Assembly (NCBI RefSeq): GCF_900292075.1
Contig: NZ_OLMV01000002.1
Coordinates: 372,001 to 436,000, forward strand
Source of the DNA: Microbacterium timonense
GTDB lineage: Bacteria; Actinomycetota; Actinomycetes; Actinomycetales; Microbacteriaceae
Length of the DNA stretch: 64,000 nt
Direction: 5' to 3'
Shown here: one piece after another, positions 16,795 to 26,874 of the stretch
Numbering within the stretch: the first letter of the stretch is position 1
Layout: every line of letters starts with the position of its first letter
Translations under genes and position numbers: made by a program
Notes under the pieces: model-generated
Seen by the model: the letters and a program-made list of their open reading frames with translations, nothing else
Told to the model about the DNA's origin: nothing
Databases searched by the model: none

Positions 16795-17715
16795 ATGAAG
16801 GCCATCACCGTCCGCGACCGCGCGGCAGGCATCGAAGACCTCACCGTCAGCGAGGTTCCCTACCCTCACGCGGCGGAGAACGACGTCGTCGTGCGGGTGC
16901 ACGCCGCCGGGTTCACGCCGGGAGAGCTCACCTGGCCGGCCTCGTGGACCGACCGGGCCGGCCGCGACCGCACGCCCAGCATCCCGGGACACGAGCTGTC
17001 GGGCGTGGTCGTCGAACTGGGCTACGGCACGACCGGCCTCTCGATCGGCCAGCGGGTGTTCGGGTTCGCCGACTGGGCCCGGGACGGCTCCCTGGCTGAG
17101 TACGTCGCCGTCGAGGCCCGCAATCTGGCACCCCTCCCGGCCGACATCGACTTCACGGTCGGGGCGGCGCTGCCCATCTCGGGCCTCACCGCCTGGCAGG
17201 GACTGTTCGAGCACGGCCGGCTGACCGCCGGTCAGACCGTGCTCATCCACGGGGCCGCGGGCGGTGTCGGATCCCTCGCGGTGCAGCTCGCCCGCGAAGC
17301 CGGTGCGTTCGTCATCGGCACGGGGCGCGCCGCCGACCGGAAGGTCGCACTACAGGTGGGTGCCGACTCCTTCCTCGACCTCGGCTCGGATTCGCTGGCC
17401 GACGTGGGCTCGGTCGACGTGGTCTTCGACGTGATCGGCGGCGACATCCTGAGTCGGTCGGCCGCGCTGGTGCGCCCTGGCGGCGCGCTGGTGACGATCG
17501 CCGAGCCGCCGTCGGTCCTGCCCGAGAACGCGCGGGCGGTGTTCTTCGTCGTGGAACCCGACCGTGCCCAGCTCGCCGATCTCGCCCAGCGGGTGCGGTC
17601 GGGGCGGCTCACGCCTCTCATCAGCGGCACTCGTCGGCTCGAGGAGGTCGCGGACGCGTTCGCACGCCGTGTGCGCACCCCCGGCAAGACGATCATCCAG
17701 GTGGTGCCCGACTAG
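16795..17715 (+). CDS. NADP-dependent (quinone) oxidoreductase, zinc-free MDR family
   Basis: A 306-residue medium-chain dehydrogenase/reductase. The GroES-like N-terminus contains PSIPGHELSGVV, and the Rossmann motif GAAGGVGSLAVQL starts at residue 153. The structural and catalytic zinc cysteines of alcohol dehydrogenases are absent, which points to the quinone-oxidoreductase/enoyl-reductase branch using NADPH. The ATG has GAAAGGA upstream. It is convergent with arr 17 bp downstream. Confidence 0.88.
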   Translation: MKAITVRDRAAGIEDLTVSEVPYPHAAENDVVVRVHAAGFTPGELTWPASWTDRAGRDRTPSIPGHELSGVVVELGYGTTGLSIGQRVFGFADWARDGSLAEYVAVEARNLAPLPADIDFTVGAALPISGLTAWQGLFEHGRLTAGQTVLIHGAAGGVGSLAVQLAREAGAFVIGTGRAADRKVALQVGADSFLDLGSDSLADVGSVDVVFDVIGGDILSRSAALVRPGGALVTIAEPPSVLPENARAVFFVVEPDRAQLADLAQRVRSGRLTPLISGTRRLEEVADAFARRVRTPGKTIIQVVPD

Positions 17716-17732
17716 CCTCTCGCCGCCCGGCC

Positions 17733-18143
17733 TCAGTTGATGATCTCGCCGCGCTCGTGCTGCGCGAGCGCCGCCAGGCGATCCCGCCAGCCCTGAAGCG
17801 CCTCGGGCGTGAGCCGGGTCCAATCCGTCACCTCACCGACGATGCGCAGCGCAGAGGTGCTGTGGTACGAGCGGGTCGGGTTGCCGGGGAACTTCTTGTC
17901 GGTCACGTTCGGGTCGTCCTCGAACGGTCCGGTCGGTTCCACGAGATACACCCGGGGTTCGCCTGCGCCGGCCGCCAGCTCGGCGGCCAGTCCCGCCCCG
18001 TCGCGCAGCGCGGTGAAGTAGATGTGGTTCATCACGATCTCGGGCCGGTAGTTCGACCGGAAGCCTGGCGTGAGGAGGTCCCCCTCACGCAGGTCCGCTT
18101 TCGTGCCGTGGAAGAACGGCCCCTCGTCGAGTGGTTGCGTCAC
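17733..18143 (-). CDS. arr: NAD(+)--rifampin ADP-ribosyltransferase
   Basis: A 136-residue protein that closely follows the compact Arr family (usual length about 140): GPFFHGTKADLREGD, then GFRSNYRPEIVMNHIYFT, YLVEPTGPFEDDPNVTDKK and a final RLTPEALQGWRDRL. Arr transfers ADP-ribose from NAD+ to the ansa-chain hydroxyl of rifamycins and inactivates them. Such genes are chromosomal and intrinsic in many soil actinobacteria, and no mobile element is seen here. Start GTG 18143 lies 9 bp after the GH15 gene, so the two may be co-transcribed. Confidence 0.93.
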   Translation of the reverse strand: MTQPLDEGPFFHGTKADLREGDLLTPGFRSNYRPEIVMNHIYFTALRDGAGLAAELAAGAGEPRVYLVEPTGPFEDDPNVTDKKFPGNPTRSYHSTSALRIVGEVTDWTRLTPEALQGWRDRLAALAQHERGEIIN

Positions 18144-18152
18144 CCCGTCAGC

Positions 18153-20099
18153 CTAGGCCTGTTCCCGCGCTTCGCCGGGCTTGGCGCCCAGATCGCGATC
18201 ACCGCCCTCGTCCGGGGACGGCGGTGGCGACGAGATACGACCGTGCTCGCGGTCGGCCGTGTCGGCCTGTGCGCCCTCGGACCCGCCTCGAATGTGCGGC
18301 AGCTCTCCTTCGCGCCCCTTCTCCGCGGCGGCGATGGCGTCGGCGGCGCGGACGAGACTGAGATGCGACAGGGCCTGCGGGATGTTCCCCATCTGGCGCG
18401 CCCGGCCGGGGTCGTACTCCTCGCTGAGCACGCCGACGTCGTTGACGAGCGTCGTGAGCCGGTCCATGAGCCGCCGGGCGTCGGCGACACGGCCGGACGC
18501 GGCGTATTGCTCCACGAGCCAGAAGGAGCACGCAAGGAACGGATGCTCCGCTCCGGGCAGACCGTCCACGCCACTGTCCGCCCGGTACCGCAGCAGCAGG
18601 CCATCGACGGTGAGGTCCTCTTCGATCGCGCGCACCGTGCCGATCATCTTCGGGTCGTCAGCCGGGATGAAGCCGATCTGCGGCAGCTGAAGGAGTGAAG
18701 CGTCGACGCGGCGGGTGGCGTAGTGCTGGACGAACGTGTTGCGCTCGCGGTCGTAGCCGCGTTCGAGGATCTCGTGGCGCACGGCGTCTCGAAGCTCGGC
18801 CCAGCGTCGCGGTTCCCCGGGAAGACCGAAATCCTTGACCGCACGGACGCCGCGATCGAACGCCGCCCACACCATCGCCCTCGAGTGGGTGAAGTGCTGT
18901 TCGGGCCCGCGGATCTCCCAGATGCCACGATCCGGCCGATGCCAGTTCTGCGCCAAGAAGTCCAGGAGCGCGCGCTGAAGGGGCCACGACGCGCGTGTCT
19001 CCTCGAGGCCCGCCAGCCGCGCCCCGTGCAGCGCCACCATGACCTCCCCGAACACGTCCCACTGGCGTTGCCGGTACGCCGCGTTGCCGATCCGCACCGG
19101 CGCAGCGCCGCCGTATCCACCCAGCTCCGCGAGCTCGTATTCGGGCAGGCGCCGCTCACCGCCCACGCCGTACATGATCTGCACGTCGGCCGGGTCACCG
19201 GCGATCGCTCGCAGCAGCCAGCCGCGCCACTCCTCCGCCTCGTCGCGGTAGCCGTGGGTGATCAGCACGCCGATCGTGAGCGCCGCATCGCGCAGCCACA
19301 CGTAGCGGTAGTCCCAATTGCGGACACCGCCCTGCTGCTCCGGCAGGCTCGTCGTGACGGCCGCGACGATTCCGCCGGTGTCCTCGTGCGTCAGCGCGCG
19401 CAGGAGCAGCAGCGACCGCTGCACCTGCTCGTCGTACGGAGAGGGCGGTTCACTCCGGCCCGCCCAGTCCTGCCACCACGCGACGGTGTCGTGCAGCGCC
19501 GCGTCCACGTCGATGGGCTCCGGCGGCTGCCGGTACGACGGGTACCACGTGAGGACGAGATCGACGGTCTCCCCCTCGCCGACCGCGAAGGTGGCGCTGT
19601 GATGACGCCCGTCCGCCTGCAGGCGGGGACCGCGCAGGAGCACCGCGTCAGGACCGGCGGTGGCCAAGAGGGCGGAGCCGTCGCCGGACGGCACCTGCCG
19701 CACCCACGGCACCGCCGCGCTGTAGTCGAAGCGTATGCGGACTACCTGCTGGAAGCGGACCGCCCCTCGCAGACCCCGCACCCGGCGCACGAGGTTCGCG
19801 CGCCGGTCGTGCAGCGGCATGAACTCCACGACTTCCGCCTCGCCCGTCGCCGTGCGCCAGACGGTGCGCAGCACAAGCGTTCCGGGAAGGTACTCCCGCG
19901 AGGTGGCGACGACCTCGTCGTCGGGTGCGAGCGTCCAATGCCCCGCCTCCTCGGCGTCCAGCAGTGCCGCGAACATCGACGACGAGTCGAAGCGGGGCAT
20001 GCACAACCAGTCGATCGAACCGTTGCGCGACACCAGCGCCGCGGTGTGCAGGTCGCCGACCATCGCGTAGTCCTCGATGGGTTTCGGGTACGACGTCAC
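18153..20099 (-). CDS. Glycoside hydrolase family 15 protein (glucoamylase/trehalase-like)
   Basis: A 648-residue cytoplasmic enzyme: no signal peptide, N-terminus PKPIEDYAMVGDLHTAALVS followed by a GSIDWLCMPRFDS segment. The (alpha/alpha)6 catalytic domain shows NWDYRYVWLRDAALTI, GIWEIRGPEQHFTHSRAM with a candidate catalytic Glu, and later DASLLQLPQIGFIP. Actinobacterial proteins of this class include trehalases and other alpha-glucosidases, so the substrate is uncertain. The last ~60 residues are charged and unconserved in appearance. The start is GTG 20099. Confidence 0.88.
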   Translation of the reverse strand: MTSYPKPIEDYAMVGDLHTAALVSRNGSIDWLCMPRFDSSSMFAALLDAEEAGHWTLAPDDEVVATSREYLPGTLVLRTVWRTATGEAEVVEFMPLHDRRANLVRRVRGLRGAVRFQQVVRIRFDYSAAVPWVRQVPSGDGSALLATAGPDAVLLRGPRLQADGRHHSATFAVGEGETVDLVLTWYPSYRQPPEPIDVDAALHDTVAWWQDWAGRSEPPSPYDEQVQRSLLLLRALTHEDTGGIVAAVTTSLPEQQGGVRNWDYRYVWLRDAALTIGVLITHGYRDEAEEWRGWLLRAIAGDPADVQIMYGVGGERRLPEYELAELGGYGGAAPVRIGNAAYRQRQWDVFGEVMVALHGARLAGLEETRASWPLQRALLDFLAQNWHRPDRGIWEIRGPEQHFTHSRAMVWAAFDRGVRAVKDFGLPGEPRRWAELRDAVRHEILERGYDRERNTFVQHYATRRVDASLLQLPQIGFIPADDPKMIGTVRAIEEDLTVDGLLLRYRADSGVDGLPGAEHPFLACSFWLVEQYAASGRVADARRLMDRLTTLVNDVGVLSEEYDPGRARQMGNIPQALSHLSLVRAADAIAAAEKGREGELPHIRGGSEGAQADTADREHGRISSPPPSPDEGGDRDLGAKPGEAREQA

Positions 20100-20171
20100 G
20101 CTCGTAACCTAGCCGCCGGCAGCGCTCACGCGCGCACGTGGACCCGGCCGGTCGGTCGCCTCAGCTGCGCG

Positions 20172-23100
20172 TCACGCCGCTCGACCGGCCGCCCTTCGCG
20201 CTCGCAGCCGAGCGATGAGTACGGCGAGGCCACCGACGAGCAGCAGCGCGAGCGCCCAGCCGAGACCCGTGAGCACGCCACCGGTCGCGGCCAGCACATT
20301 CAGATCGACGGATGCCGTCGCCGCGGCGGTCACCGTGACGGCTCCGGCCGCACCGCTCGCCGTCGCGACGTTCACGACCGTTCCGGCCGCGACGTCCGCC
20401 GCGGTGAGCACGTAGGAGACGGGTCCGCAGTCGGCCCTCTCGCCCGGCGCCAGGTCGGCGATCTCGCACGCGACAGCCCCGCCGAGCATCGGGTCGTCGA
20501 TGGCGATGTCGGTCAGCGTGCGCGCCCCGGTGTTGCTCACGGTGAAGCGGAACCGCACGGTATCACCGGCACTCATGGTGCCGTCGCCGTCGGCATCGGC
20601 GTACTCGCCACCCGTCTTCACGAGCCCGATGGCCGGTTGCGCCTCGAGCGGCGTGGTGACGGTGTCCTCCGCCGTGGTCGCGTCCGGCCCCGTGCCCGAT
20701 GCCATGGCGGTCGCCGTGTTCACGATCTGGCCGGCATCGATCTCGGCCTGAGTCAGCACAGCGGGAGCTGCCGTGCACACCGTCGCCTGCCCGGGTGCCA
20801 GCTCGCTCGCGTCGCACACGACATCGCCGCTCAGGCGGGGGTCGGAGACCGAGAGTCCGGTGAGCGTCGTCGTGCCGGTGTTCGTCACGGTGAACGTGTA
20901 GGCGATGGTGTCACCGGCATCCGTCCGTCCGTCGCCGTTCGCGTCGACGACTGCGGCCGCGGACTTCAGCAGAGCGACCGCGTCCGTGCCGGCGACGGTG
21001 ATGTCGGCCTCGGCGGTGCCTTCGGTGTCACCGGCGACGCTCTCGGCCCGGACGGTCGCGACGTTGTGCACCGTCCCCGCATCGACGTCGCCCTGGGTCA
21101 GTGCGTACGTCGCCGGGCCGCAGGTGACCTCGTCACCCGGCCGCAGCGCCAGCCCGTCGAGAACCGGGCAATCCACCGCGCCACCCAGCAGGACGTCGTC
21201 GAGCGACAGGTTGTTCAGAATCACGCTCCCCGGGTTGCGGATCGTGAACGTGTACGGCACGGTGTCGCCGGCACCGATCCTGCCGTCGGCACCCGGATCG
21301 ATGACGCCCGGGATCTTCGTCAGCTCGATCGCCGGAGTCCCGCTGAAGCGGATCTCGGCCGACGACTCGTCGGACACGGGCCCGACCGGGCTGATGCCCT
21401 GCACCGTCGCCGTATTCGTCCGAACCTGGTTCTCGAGATCCTGCTGGGTGAGGACGTAGGTGAAGGGGCCGCAATCCGACTCGCCGCCCGGCAGAAGCAA
21501 AGCGACGGTGCACAGCGTCCCGGCCCCGAGGAGTGGGTCGGAGACAACGATCTCGGTCAGCGTCGTGTTGCCGGTGTTGCGCACCGCGAACGAGTACTCG
21601 ATCGTGTCGCCGGCACTCACCACGCCGTCGCCATCGGAATCCTGAACGGGTCCGGCGTTCTTCTGCAGTTCGACGCCGGCGGTCTGGTCGATGTCGGCCG
21701 ACGCCGCGGCGGTGTCCTCCACGGGCCCCGTCGGAGATTCGGCGGTGACGGATGCGGTGTTCCGCACCACTCCGCCGTCGACGTCGTCCTGCGTCAGGGT
21801 GTAGTCGATCGGGCTGCAGACGACCGACTGGCCGGGCTGCAGGACGGCGCCGTCCAAGGCAGCGCAGCCGATGTCGCCACCGAGCATCGGGTCGACGATG
21901 GCGGCGTCGTGCAGCGAGGTGGTCCCGGTGTTGGTCACGGTGAACGTGTATGCGATGACATCGCCCGCGTTCGCGCCTCCGCTGCCGTCGACGTCGGCGA
22001 CAAGGCTGGGCGACTTCGCCAGCCGGATGCTGTTCACCACGGGCACGGTGACGTTCGCCTCGGCATCATCGGTGGCAGGACCGCGGCCGGACTCCGCACG
22101 CACCGAGGCCTCGTTGTGCACACCTCCCGCATCGATGTCCTGCTGCGTCAGCGTGTATGCGACCGGCGGACAGATGACCGAGCCGCCAGGAGCCAGCGGC
22201 GCGTCGAGAGCCGGGCAGGACACCGCGCCACCGAGGAGCGGGTCGGTCACGGCGGCGCTGGTCAGCGTGATCTGGCCCGGATTGCGAACGGTGAAGGTGT
22301 AGTCGATACGGTCGCCGGCCTCGATGCGTCCGTCTCCGTCGACGTCGATCGGCGCGGATGCCGTCTTCACGAGCTCCACGGCGGGTGTGCCGACGACAGG
22401 CGTGGTCACCGTCCAGCTGTTGTTCGCGGCATCCGGATCCGGCGTCGCGGAGCTGACAGTGGCGGTGTTCACCAGGTCCGTCGCGGTGATCGCGGGGTCG
22501 ACGACGGCCGTCACGGTTGCCGTGAACGTCGCACCGCTGGCAAGGGCGGGCACGAGGCAGTCCAGGTAAGGTCCGGCGATCGAGCACTCCGCGGTGGGCG
22601 TGGTCGCGTTGATCAGGCCCTGGGGAAGCTGGTCGCTGACGCTGACAGCCGTCGCGGGGCTCGGCCCATCGTTCGCGACGGTGAGCGTGTACGTGAGCGG
22701 TGCGTTCACCTGCGCCTGATCCGCCGACGCGGCCTTCTGGATCGAGAGATCAGCCGACGGGGTACCCTCCACCGTCGCGGCACCGGTGTTGTCGGACGGG
22801 TCCGGATCCGGCGTCTGGGAGGTCGCCGTCGCAGTGTTCGTGATCGTCCCCGTCTCGACGACGCGGGCGGTCAGGTCGAGCGTGGCAGTGGCCCCGGGAG
22901 CGAGGGTTCCCACCGTCCACCGCCCGTCGACGGCCGACCAGGTGCCGGTCGACGGCGTCGCGTCGGTGATGATGAGGCCCACCGACGGCACCTCGTCCAC
23001 GACCACGCCCGCCGCGGCGGAGGGACCGTCGTTGCGAACCGTGATCACGAAGGCGGCTTGCCCTTCCAGCGGCACGCTCGGAGTGCTCGTCGTCTTGGTC

Positions 23101-25721
23101 AGCACGACGTCGGCCGCAGGCGCGAGAACCTCGTCGACCGTGGAGGCGTTGTCGGAAGGATCGGGATCGGGTGTGGCGGAGCTCACCGTCGCAGTGTTGC
23201 TCACTGTTCCGATGGCCGTCGCGTCGAGCGCACCCTCCACGCGTACGGTCACCTCCTGCCCGACGGTCACGTCGCCCGCCAGGCACGTCAGCGTGCTGCC
23301 TGCGACCGAGCATCCGGCCGGCGCGGACGCGAGCGCGAATGCGGCCGGGAGCGTGTCGGAGACGACGACACCCCGCGCCACCGACGGACCGGCATTGGTG
23401 ACCGTCAGCGTGTAGCCGAAGTCGCTCCCCGGCACCGCCTGCGCGTCGGCGGTCTTCACGATGCGGAGGTCGGCGCTCTGGACGATCTCGACACCGGCGG
23501 AATCGGAGTTGTTCTGAGGGTTGGCGTCTTCAGCGGGAGAGGCGACGGACGCCGTGTTGGTCACCGTTCCCGCGGGAGCGTCCGCGGCGACCCGCGCCTG
23601 GACGGTGATCGTGCTCGAGGTCCCGCTAGGCAGGGTCGCCCAGGTGCACTGCAGGGTGGCGGAAGCGGTCGTGCCGCACACGGCTCCGGGGTCCGCGGTG
23701 ATGCCCTCGATCACCAGGCCCGTCGGGAGGGTGTCGTCGAGCACGGCATTCACCGCGTCCGAGGCCCCGTGGTTCGTCACCCCGAGCGTGTAGGTGAGCG
23801 TTCCGCCTGCCGCGACTTGCGTGGCCGACGCCCCCTTCGTCAGCTCGAGATCGGCGATGACGGTCGGGTTGAAGCTCGTCGAGTCGACGTTGTTCCGAGG
23901 GTCGGGGTCACTGGTGGAGCTGGTGACGGAGGCGGAGTTCTGCACCACCCCATCCGCACCGGGGGCGATCGTCGCGACGACGTCCACGACGGCCGTGGCG
24001 CCGGGCGCCAGCGTGCCCACGAGGCAGTTCAGCGTCTGCGACGCCACGGCGCACGATCCCTGCTCCGGTGTGGCGCTGACGAAGGTCGTCGCCGGGTCCA
24101 GCGGATCCGTCACCCGCACGTCGCGGGCTTCCGAGGGTCCGTCGTTGTGCACGGTGAGGCGGTACGTCACGTCCTCGCCGGCCACCGGTGCGGCCGGTGC
24201 GAAACCCTTGACGATCGAGAGGTCGGCCTGGGAGGTGAGCGTGCCCGACGCGGTGGCGGTGTTGTCCGCGGGGGTGGGGTCCGTCAGGTCACCCGATACA
24301 GACGCCGTGTTCACGAGGGCCGACCCGGGGTCGAGGGATGCCGCGACGGTGCCTGTCACCGAGATCGTGGCGCTCGCCCCGACGGCCAGCGACCCGATGG
24401 TGCAGGTGACGGATGCCGCGATGTCGCACGTTCCCTGCTCGGGGTCGACCTGCGTCACCGAGAATCCCGAGGGCACGGCATCCGAGACCGTCACTCCCGT
24501 CGCCGTCTGAGGACCCTTGTTGAGCACCTCGATCGTGAAGGTGGCGGGCCGTCCGGCGATGAGGGGTGCCGTGTCGAGCGTCTTCGCGATCGCGAGGTCG
24601 GCGGCCGCGTTCACCGAGGTCTGCGTGGGGTTGCTGACCGATGTGCGGTCCTGGTTGGCGACTCCGTCCCGGAAGGCGACAATCGCCTCGTTGAGCACGG
24701 CGCCGTTCGCGGCCGAGACGTTGACCTTCGCATCGAAGGAGTAGCTCGTGCTCGTCGCCGGCGCGATGGATCCGCCGGCGGCGGCGGTGCCGCCGTCACC
24801 GAGCCGTACGCGCACGGTGCGGGTGGCGGGAACGTACTCGCCGCGATCATCACCGGTCGCATCGGTGAGGGCTCCCGCACCGGCGCCGCTGACGATCTGG
24901 AGCGAACCCGGTATCAGGTCGAGGCCGGACGCGAGCTGGTCCGTGGAGACCGACTGCGTCGCAGGGTTCCCGCCGTCGTTGCGCGTCGTCACCGTGTAGC
25001 GGAGGACGTCGCCGACCTCGGCCGTCGTGCCGCCTCTTGTGAGGTTCGTGACCGACTTCGTCGTGATGAGGCAGGGCCCCGTCCCGAAGGTGATGTCGTC
25101 GAGGAAGTTCCCTGCAGCGGCGTTCCCCGACCCCGCGCTCACCGCCTGGAACCCGAAGCGGGTCACGGTCTGACCCGCGGGAACCGTGTACGTCCCGGAA
25201 TGAGAGCCCCACGCCGCTGTCGTATCGGAGATGTTGGGGCCGCTCTGCACCAGCGTGCCGCCCGGCACCCCGACCACGACGCGCATCACGTCCGTCCCCT
25301 GGCGCGCCCTGTGCTTCAGCGACCAGGCGAGCGTCTGCCCGGGAGTGGTGGCGACGTCCTGGTACAGCATGCTCGCGCTGTTCGCGTTGAGCTCGACGAA
25401 CTGGCGGCCCTGCGCGGCAGGCACACCCTGGAATCCGTTGCTCCAGATCTCGATCTGATTGAAACGGTCGTCGGTGAGCCAACCGGGTACCTGGGACTCG
25501 TCGTAGAGCCGATACGCGGCGTTCGGGATGACGGGGGTCTCGAACGAGCCGTTGGTCAGCGACACCGCGCTCTGGCAGGTGGTCGGATCCTGCGCCGCGG
25601 ACGCTGAAGTCGGCTCGGCGGCCTCGGTCACGACGGTCAAGCCGGCTGCGAGCAGCAACCCCGAGGCGGCGGCCGCGACGACGCGGCGCGCACGCGAATG
25701 AACGGATGCAGCGTTCCTCAT
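20172..25721 (-). CDS. Giant secreted cell-wall-anchored repeat protein (DUF11 and DUF7507-type repeats)
   Basis: 1,849 residues. A signal peptide (1 to ~43, ending SASA) is followed by a galactose-binding-like domain (~45-215), one divergent and six clear DUF11-type repeats (to ~1100; each begins ADLxIxK and ends NTAxVSSxTPDPDPxDN), then six repeats of a second type, each opening with a calcium-loop-like motif (DVDGDGRIEAGD, DSDGDGVVSAGD, DANGDGRTDAGD and others). The C-terminus is LAATG (1810-1814), a hydrophobic helix and an Arg-rich tail, the layout of a class E sortase substrate. It is probably a surface stalk or adhesin. The start has GGGGGGAA upstream. Confidence 0.9.
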   Translation of the reverse strand: MRNAASVHSRARRVVAAAASGLLLAAGLTVVTEAAEPTSASAAQDPTTCQSAVSLTNGSFETPVIPNAAYRLYDESQVPGWLTDDRFNQIEIWSNGFQGVPAAQGRQFVELNANSASMLYQDVATTPGQTLAWSLKHRARQGTDVMRVVVGVPGGTLVQSGPNISDTTAAWGSHSGTYTVPAGQTVTRFGFQAVSAGSGNAAAGNFLDDITFGTGPCLITTKSVTNLTRGGTTAEVGDVLRYTVTTRNDGGNPATQSVSTDQLASGLDLIPGSLQIVSGAGAGALTDATGDDRGEYVPATRTVRVRLGDGGTAAAGGSIAPATSTSYSFDAKVNVSAANGAVLNEAIVAFRDGVANQDRTSVSNPTQTSVNAAADLAIAKTLDTAPLIAGRPATFTIEVLNKGPQTATGVTVSDAVPSGFSVTQVDPEQGTCDIAASVTCTIGSLAVGASATISVTGTVAASLDPGSALVNTASVSGDLTDPTPADNTATASGTLTSQADLSIVKGFAPAAPVAGEDVTYRLTVHNDGPSEARDVRVTDPLDPATTFVSATPEQGSCAVASQTLNCLVGTLAPGATAVVDVVATIAPGADGVVQNSASVTSSTSDPDPRNNVDSTSFNPTVIADLELTKGASATQVAAGGTLTYTLGVTNHGASDAVNAVLDDTLPTGLVIEGITADPGAVCGTTASATLQCTWATLPSGTSSTITVQARVAADAPAGTVTNTASVASPAEDANPQNNSDSAGVEIVQSADLRIVKTADAQAVPGSDFGYTLTVTNAGPSVARGVVVSDTLPAAFALASAPAGCSVAGSTLTCLAGDVTVGQEVTVRVEGALDATAIGTVSNTATVSSATPDPDPSDNASTVDEVLAPAADVVLTKTTSTPSVPLEGQAAFVITVRNDGPSAAAGVVVDEVPSVGLIITDATPSTGTWSAVDGRWTVGTLAPGATATLDLTARVVETGTITNTATATSQTPDPDPSDNTGAATVEGTPSADLSIQKAASADQAQVNAPLTYTLTVANDGPSPATAVSVSDQLPQGLINATTPTAECSIAGPYLDCLVPALASGATFTATVTAVVDPAITATDLVNTATVSSATPDPDAANNSWTVTTPVVGTPAVELVKTASAPIDVDGDGRIEAGDRIDYTFTVRNPGQITLTSAAVTDPLLGGAVSCPALDAPLAPGGSVICPPVAYTLTQQDIDAGGVHNEASVRAESGRGPATDDAEANVTVPVVNSIRLAKSPSLVADVDGSGGANAGDVIAYTFTVTNTGTTSLHDAAIVDPMLGGDIGCAALDGAVLQPGQSVVCSPIDYTLTQDDVDGGVVRNTASVTAESPTGPVEDTAAASADIDQTAGVELQKNAGPVQDSDGDGVVSAGDTIEYSFAVRNTGNTTLTEIVVSDPLLGAGTLCTVALLLPGGESDCGPFTYVLTQQDLENQVRTNTATVQGISPVGPVSDESSAEIRFSGTPAIELTKIPGVIDPGADGRIGAGDTVPYTFTIRNPGSVILNNLSLDDVLLGGAVDCPVLDGLALRPGDEVTCGPATYALTQGDVDAGTVHNVATVRAESVAGDTEGTAEADITVAGTDAVALLKSAAAVVDANGDGRTDAGDTIAYTFTVTNTGTTTLTGLSVSDPRLSGDVVCDASELAPGQATVCTAAPAVLTQAEIDAGQIVNTATAMASGTGPDATTAEDTVTTPLEAQPAIGLVKTGGEYADADGDGTMSAGDTVRFRFTVSNTGARTLTDIAIDDPMLGGAVACEIADLAPGERADCGPVSYVLTAADVAAGTVVNVATASGAAGAVTVTAAATASVDLNVLAATGGVLTGLGWALALLLVGGLAVLIARLRARRAAGRAA

Positions 25722-25842
25722 GATTCCCCCCGGAGGGCGCAGCTGAGCAACCGTGCGCCTCCCCCGAATGCACCCTATCGGAACCGCGATCTGGCGGCGG
25801 GAGCCGGTCCGACACGGACGACGCCGGGCGTGCGTGCGGTTC

Positions 25843-26856
25843 CTAGCTAGACCGCCGTGGTGGGGCGGTGGAGTCGCGCACCACCAGACGCGTCGCGAGC
25901 TCGACCCTGGTCACCTCCGGGGGCCGGTCCTCCAGGAGCCTCAGGAGCAGGCGCGTCGCCTGCTCAGCCATCTCGTGCAGCGGCTGGTGGATGGTGGTCA
26001 GACGAGGGACAGCCAGTTCGGCGATGCCGAGGTCGTCGAACCCGACGACCGAGAGATCCTCGGGCACCCGCAGCCCGCGCGCGACGGCAGCGTGCAGCAC
26101 GCCGAGGGCCTGCAGGTCGCTGCCGGCGAAGATCGCGGTCGGAGGGCGGGCAAGGCTCAGCAGCGCGTGGGCGTGCCGCTCGCCGGTCTCGCGGGTGAAG
26201 TCACCGAAACGCGTGAGCTCCGCGTCGAGGGGAAGATGCGCCGCGGTGAGCGCCGACCGGTAGCCGTCGAGGCGGGCCAGAGCAGCCATGACGTCTTCAG
26301 GCCCGGCGATCGCGGCGATGCGCTCGTGCCCGAGATCGATGAGGTGGCGGGTGGCCGCCACCCCTCCCGCCCAGTTGGCGGACCCGACGGCGGGAACACC
26401 GGGCGCCGGATCGCCGGCCGGGTCGATCAGCACGAAGGGGATGCCGCGGGCGGCGAGTCTCTCGCGCCCGTCGGCGGTGATCCCCGCGAAGAGCATGATG
26501 ATCCCCGTCGGGCCGCGCCGCACCACCGATTCCAGCCAGTCGGCGCCGGGGGCCCGCCTGTCGCCGCTCACCGACAGCGAGATGGCCATCCCCGCCTGTG
26601 CGGCCGCCTCCCGCACACCCTCGATGATGGCCAGCGCCCATTCCCCCTCGAGCTCGTGCAGCACCACTTCGACGTACTCGCGCCGCCGCCGGCTCTTGCG
26701 CCGCCGGTATCCGCTCCGGCGGAGCTGCTCCTCCACCAGTTCCCGCGTCGTGGACGAGACGTCGACCGCTCCGTTGAGCACCTTCGAGATCGTCGTCATC
26801 GACACGCCCGTCTGCGCGGCGATCTCCTTGAGGGTCACTCGCTGGACGTGCGACAT
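25843..26856 (-). CDS. LacI-family transcriptional regulator (last gene of the GH51 operon)
   Basis: A 337-residue repressor. The helix-turn-helix is VTLKEIAAQTGVSMTTISK (residues 7-25) with hinge helix sequence, then an Arg/Lys-rich linker (YRRRKSRRRRE) that is unusually basic, and a sugar-binding domain ending VPEDLSVVGFDDLG and PRLTTIHQP. It starts 18 bp after the GH51 gene and is probably in the same operon, sensing an arabinose-containing sugar. A second LacI gene lies at the other end of the transporter operon. Which one binds the operators near 31.8 kb is not resolved by sequence. Confidence 0.9.
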   Translation of the reverse strand: MSHVQRVTLKEIAAQTGVSMTTISKVLNGAVDVSSTTRELVEEQLRRSGYRRRKSRRRREYVEVVLHELEGEWALAIIEGVREAAAQAGMAISLSVSGDRRAPGADWLESVVRRGPTGIIMLFAGITADGRERLAARGIPFVLIDPAGDPAPGVPAVGSANWAGGVAATRHLIDLGHERIAAIAGPEDVMAALARLDGYRSALTAAHLPLDAELTRFGDFTRETGERHAHALLSLARPPTAIFAGSDLQALGVLHAAVARGLRVPEDLSVVGFDDLGIAELAVPRLTTIHQPLHEMAEQATRLLLRLLEDRPPEVTRVELATRLVVRDSTAPPRRSS

Positions 26857-26874
26857 GTCGGGGCGGGGAGTCGA

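Noticed and set aside
18723..25607. A 2,294-codon open frame on the plus strand
   Set aside because: It lies antisense to the GH15 and giant repeat-protein genes, both with clear signatures. The translation is low-complexity (Arg, Gly, His, Asp-rich) without domains, an effect of third-position G/C in the sense genes.
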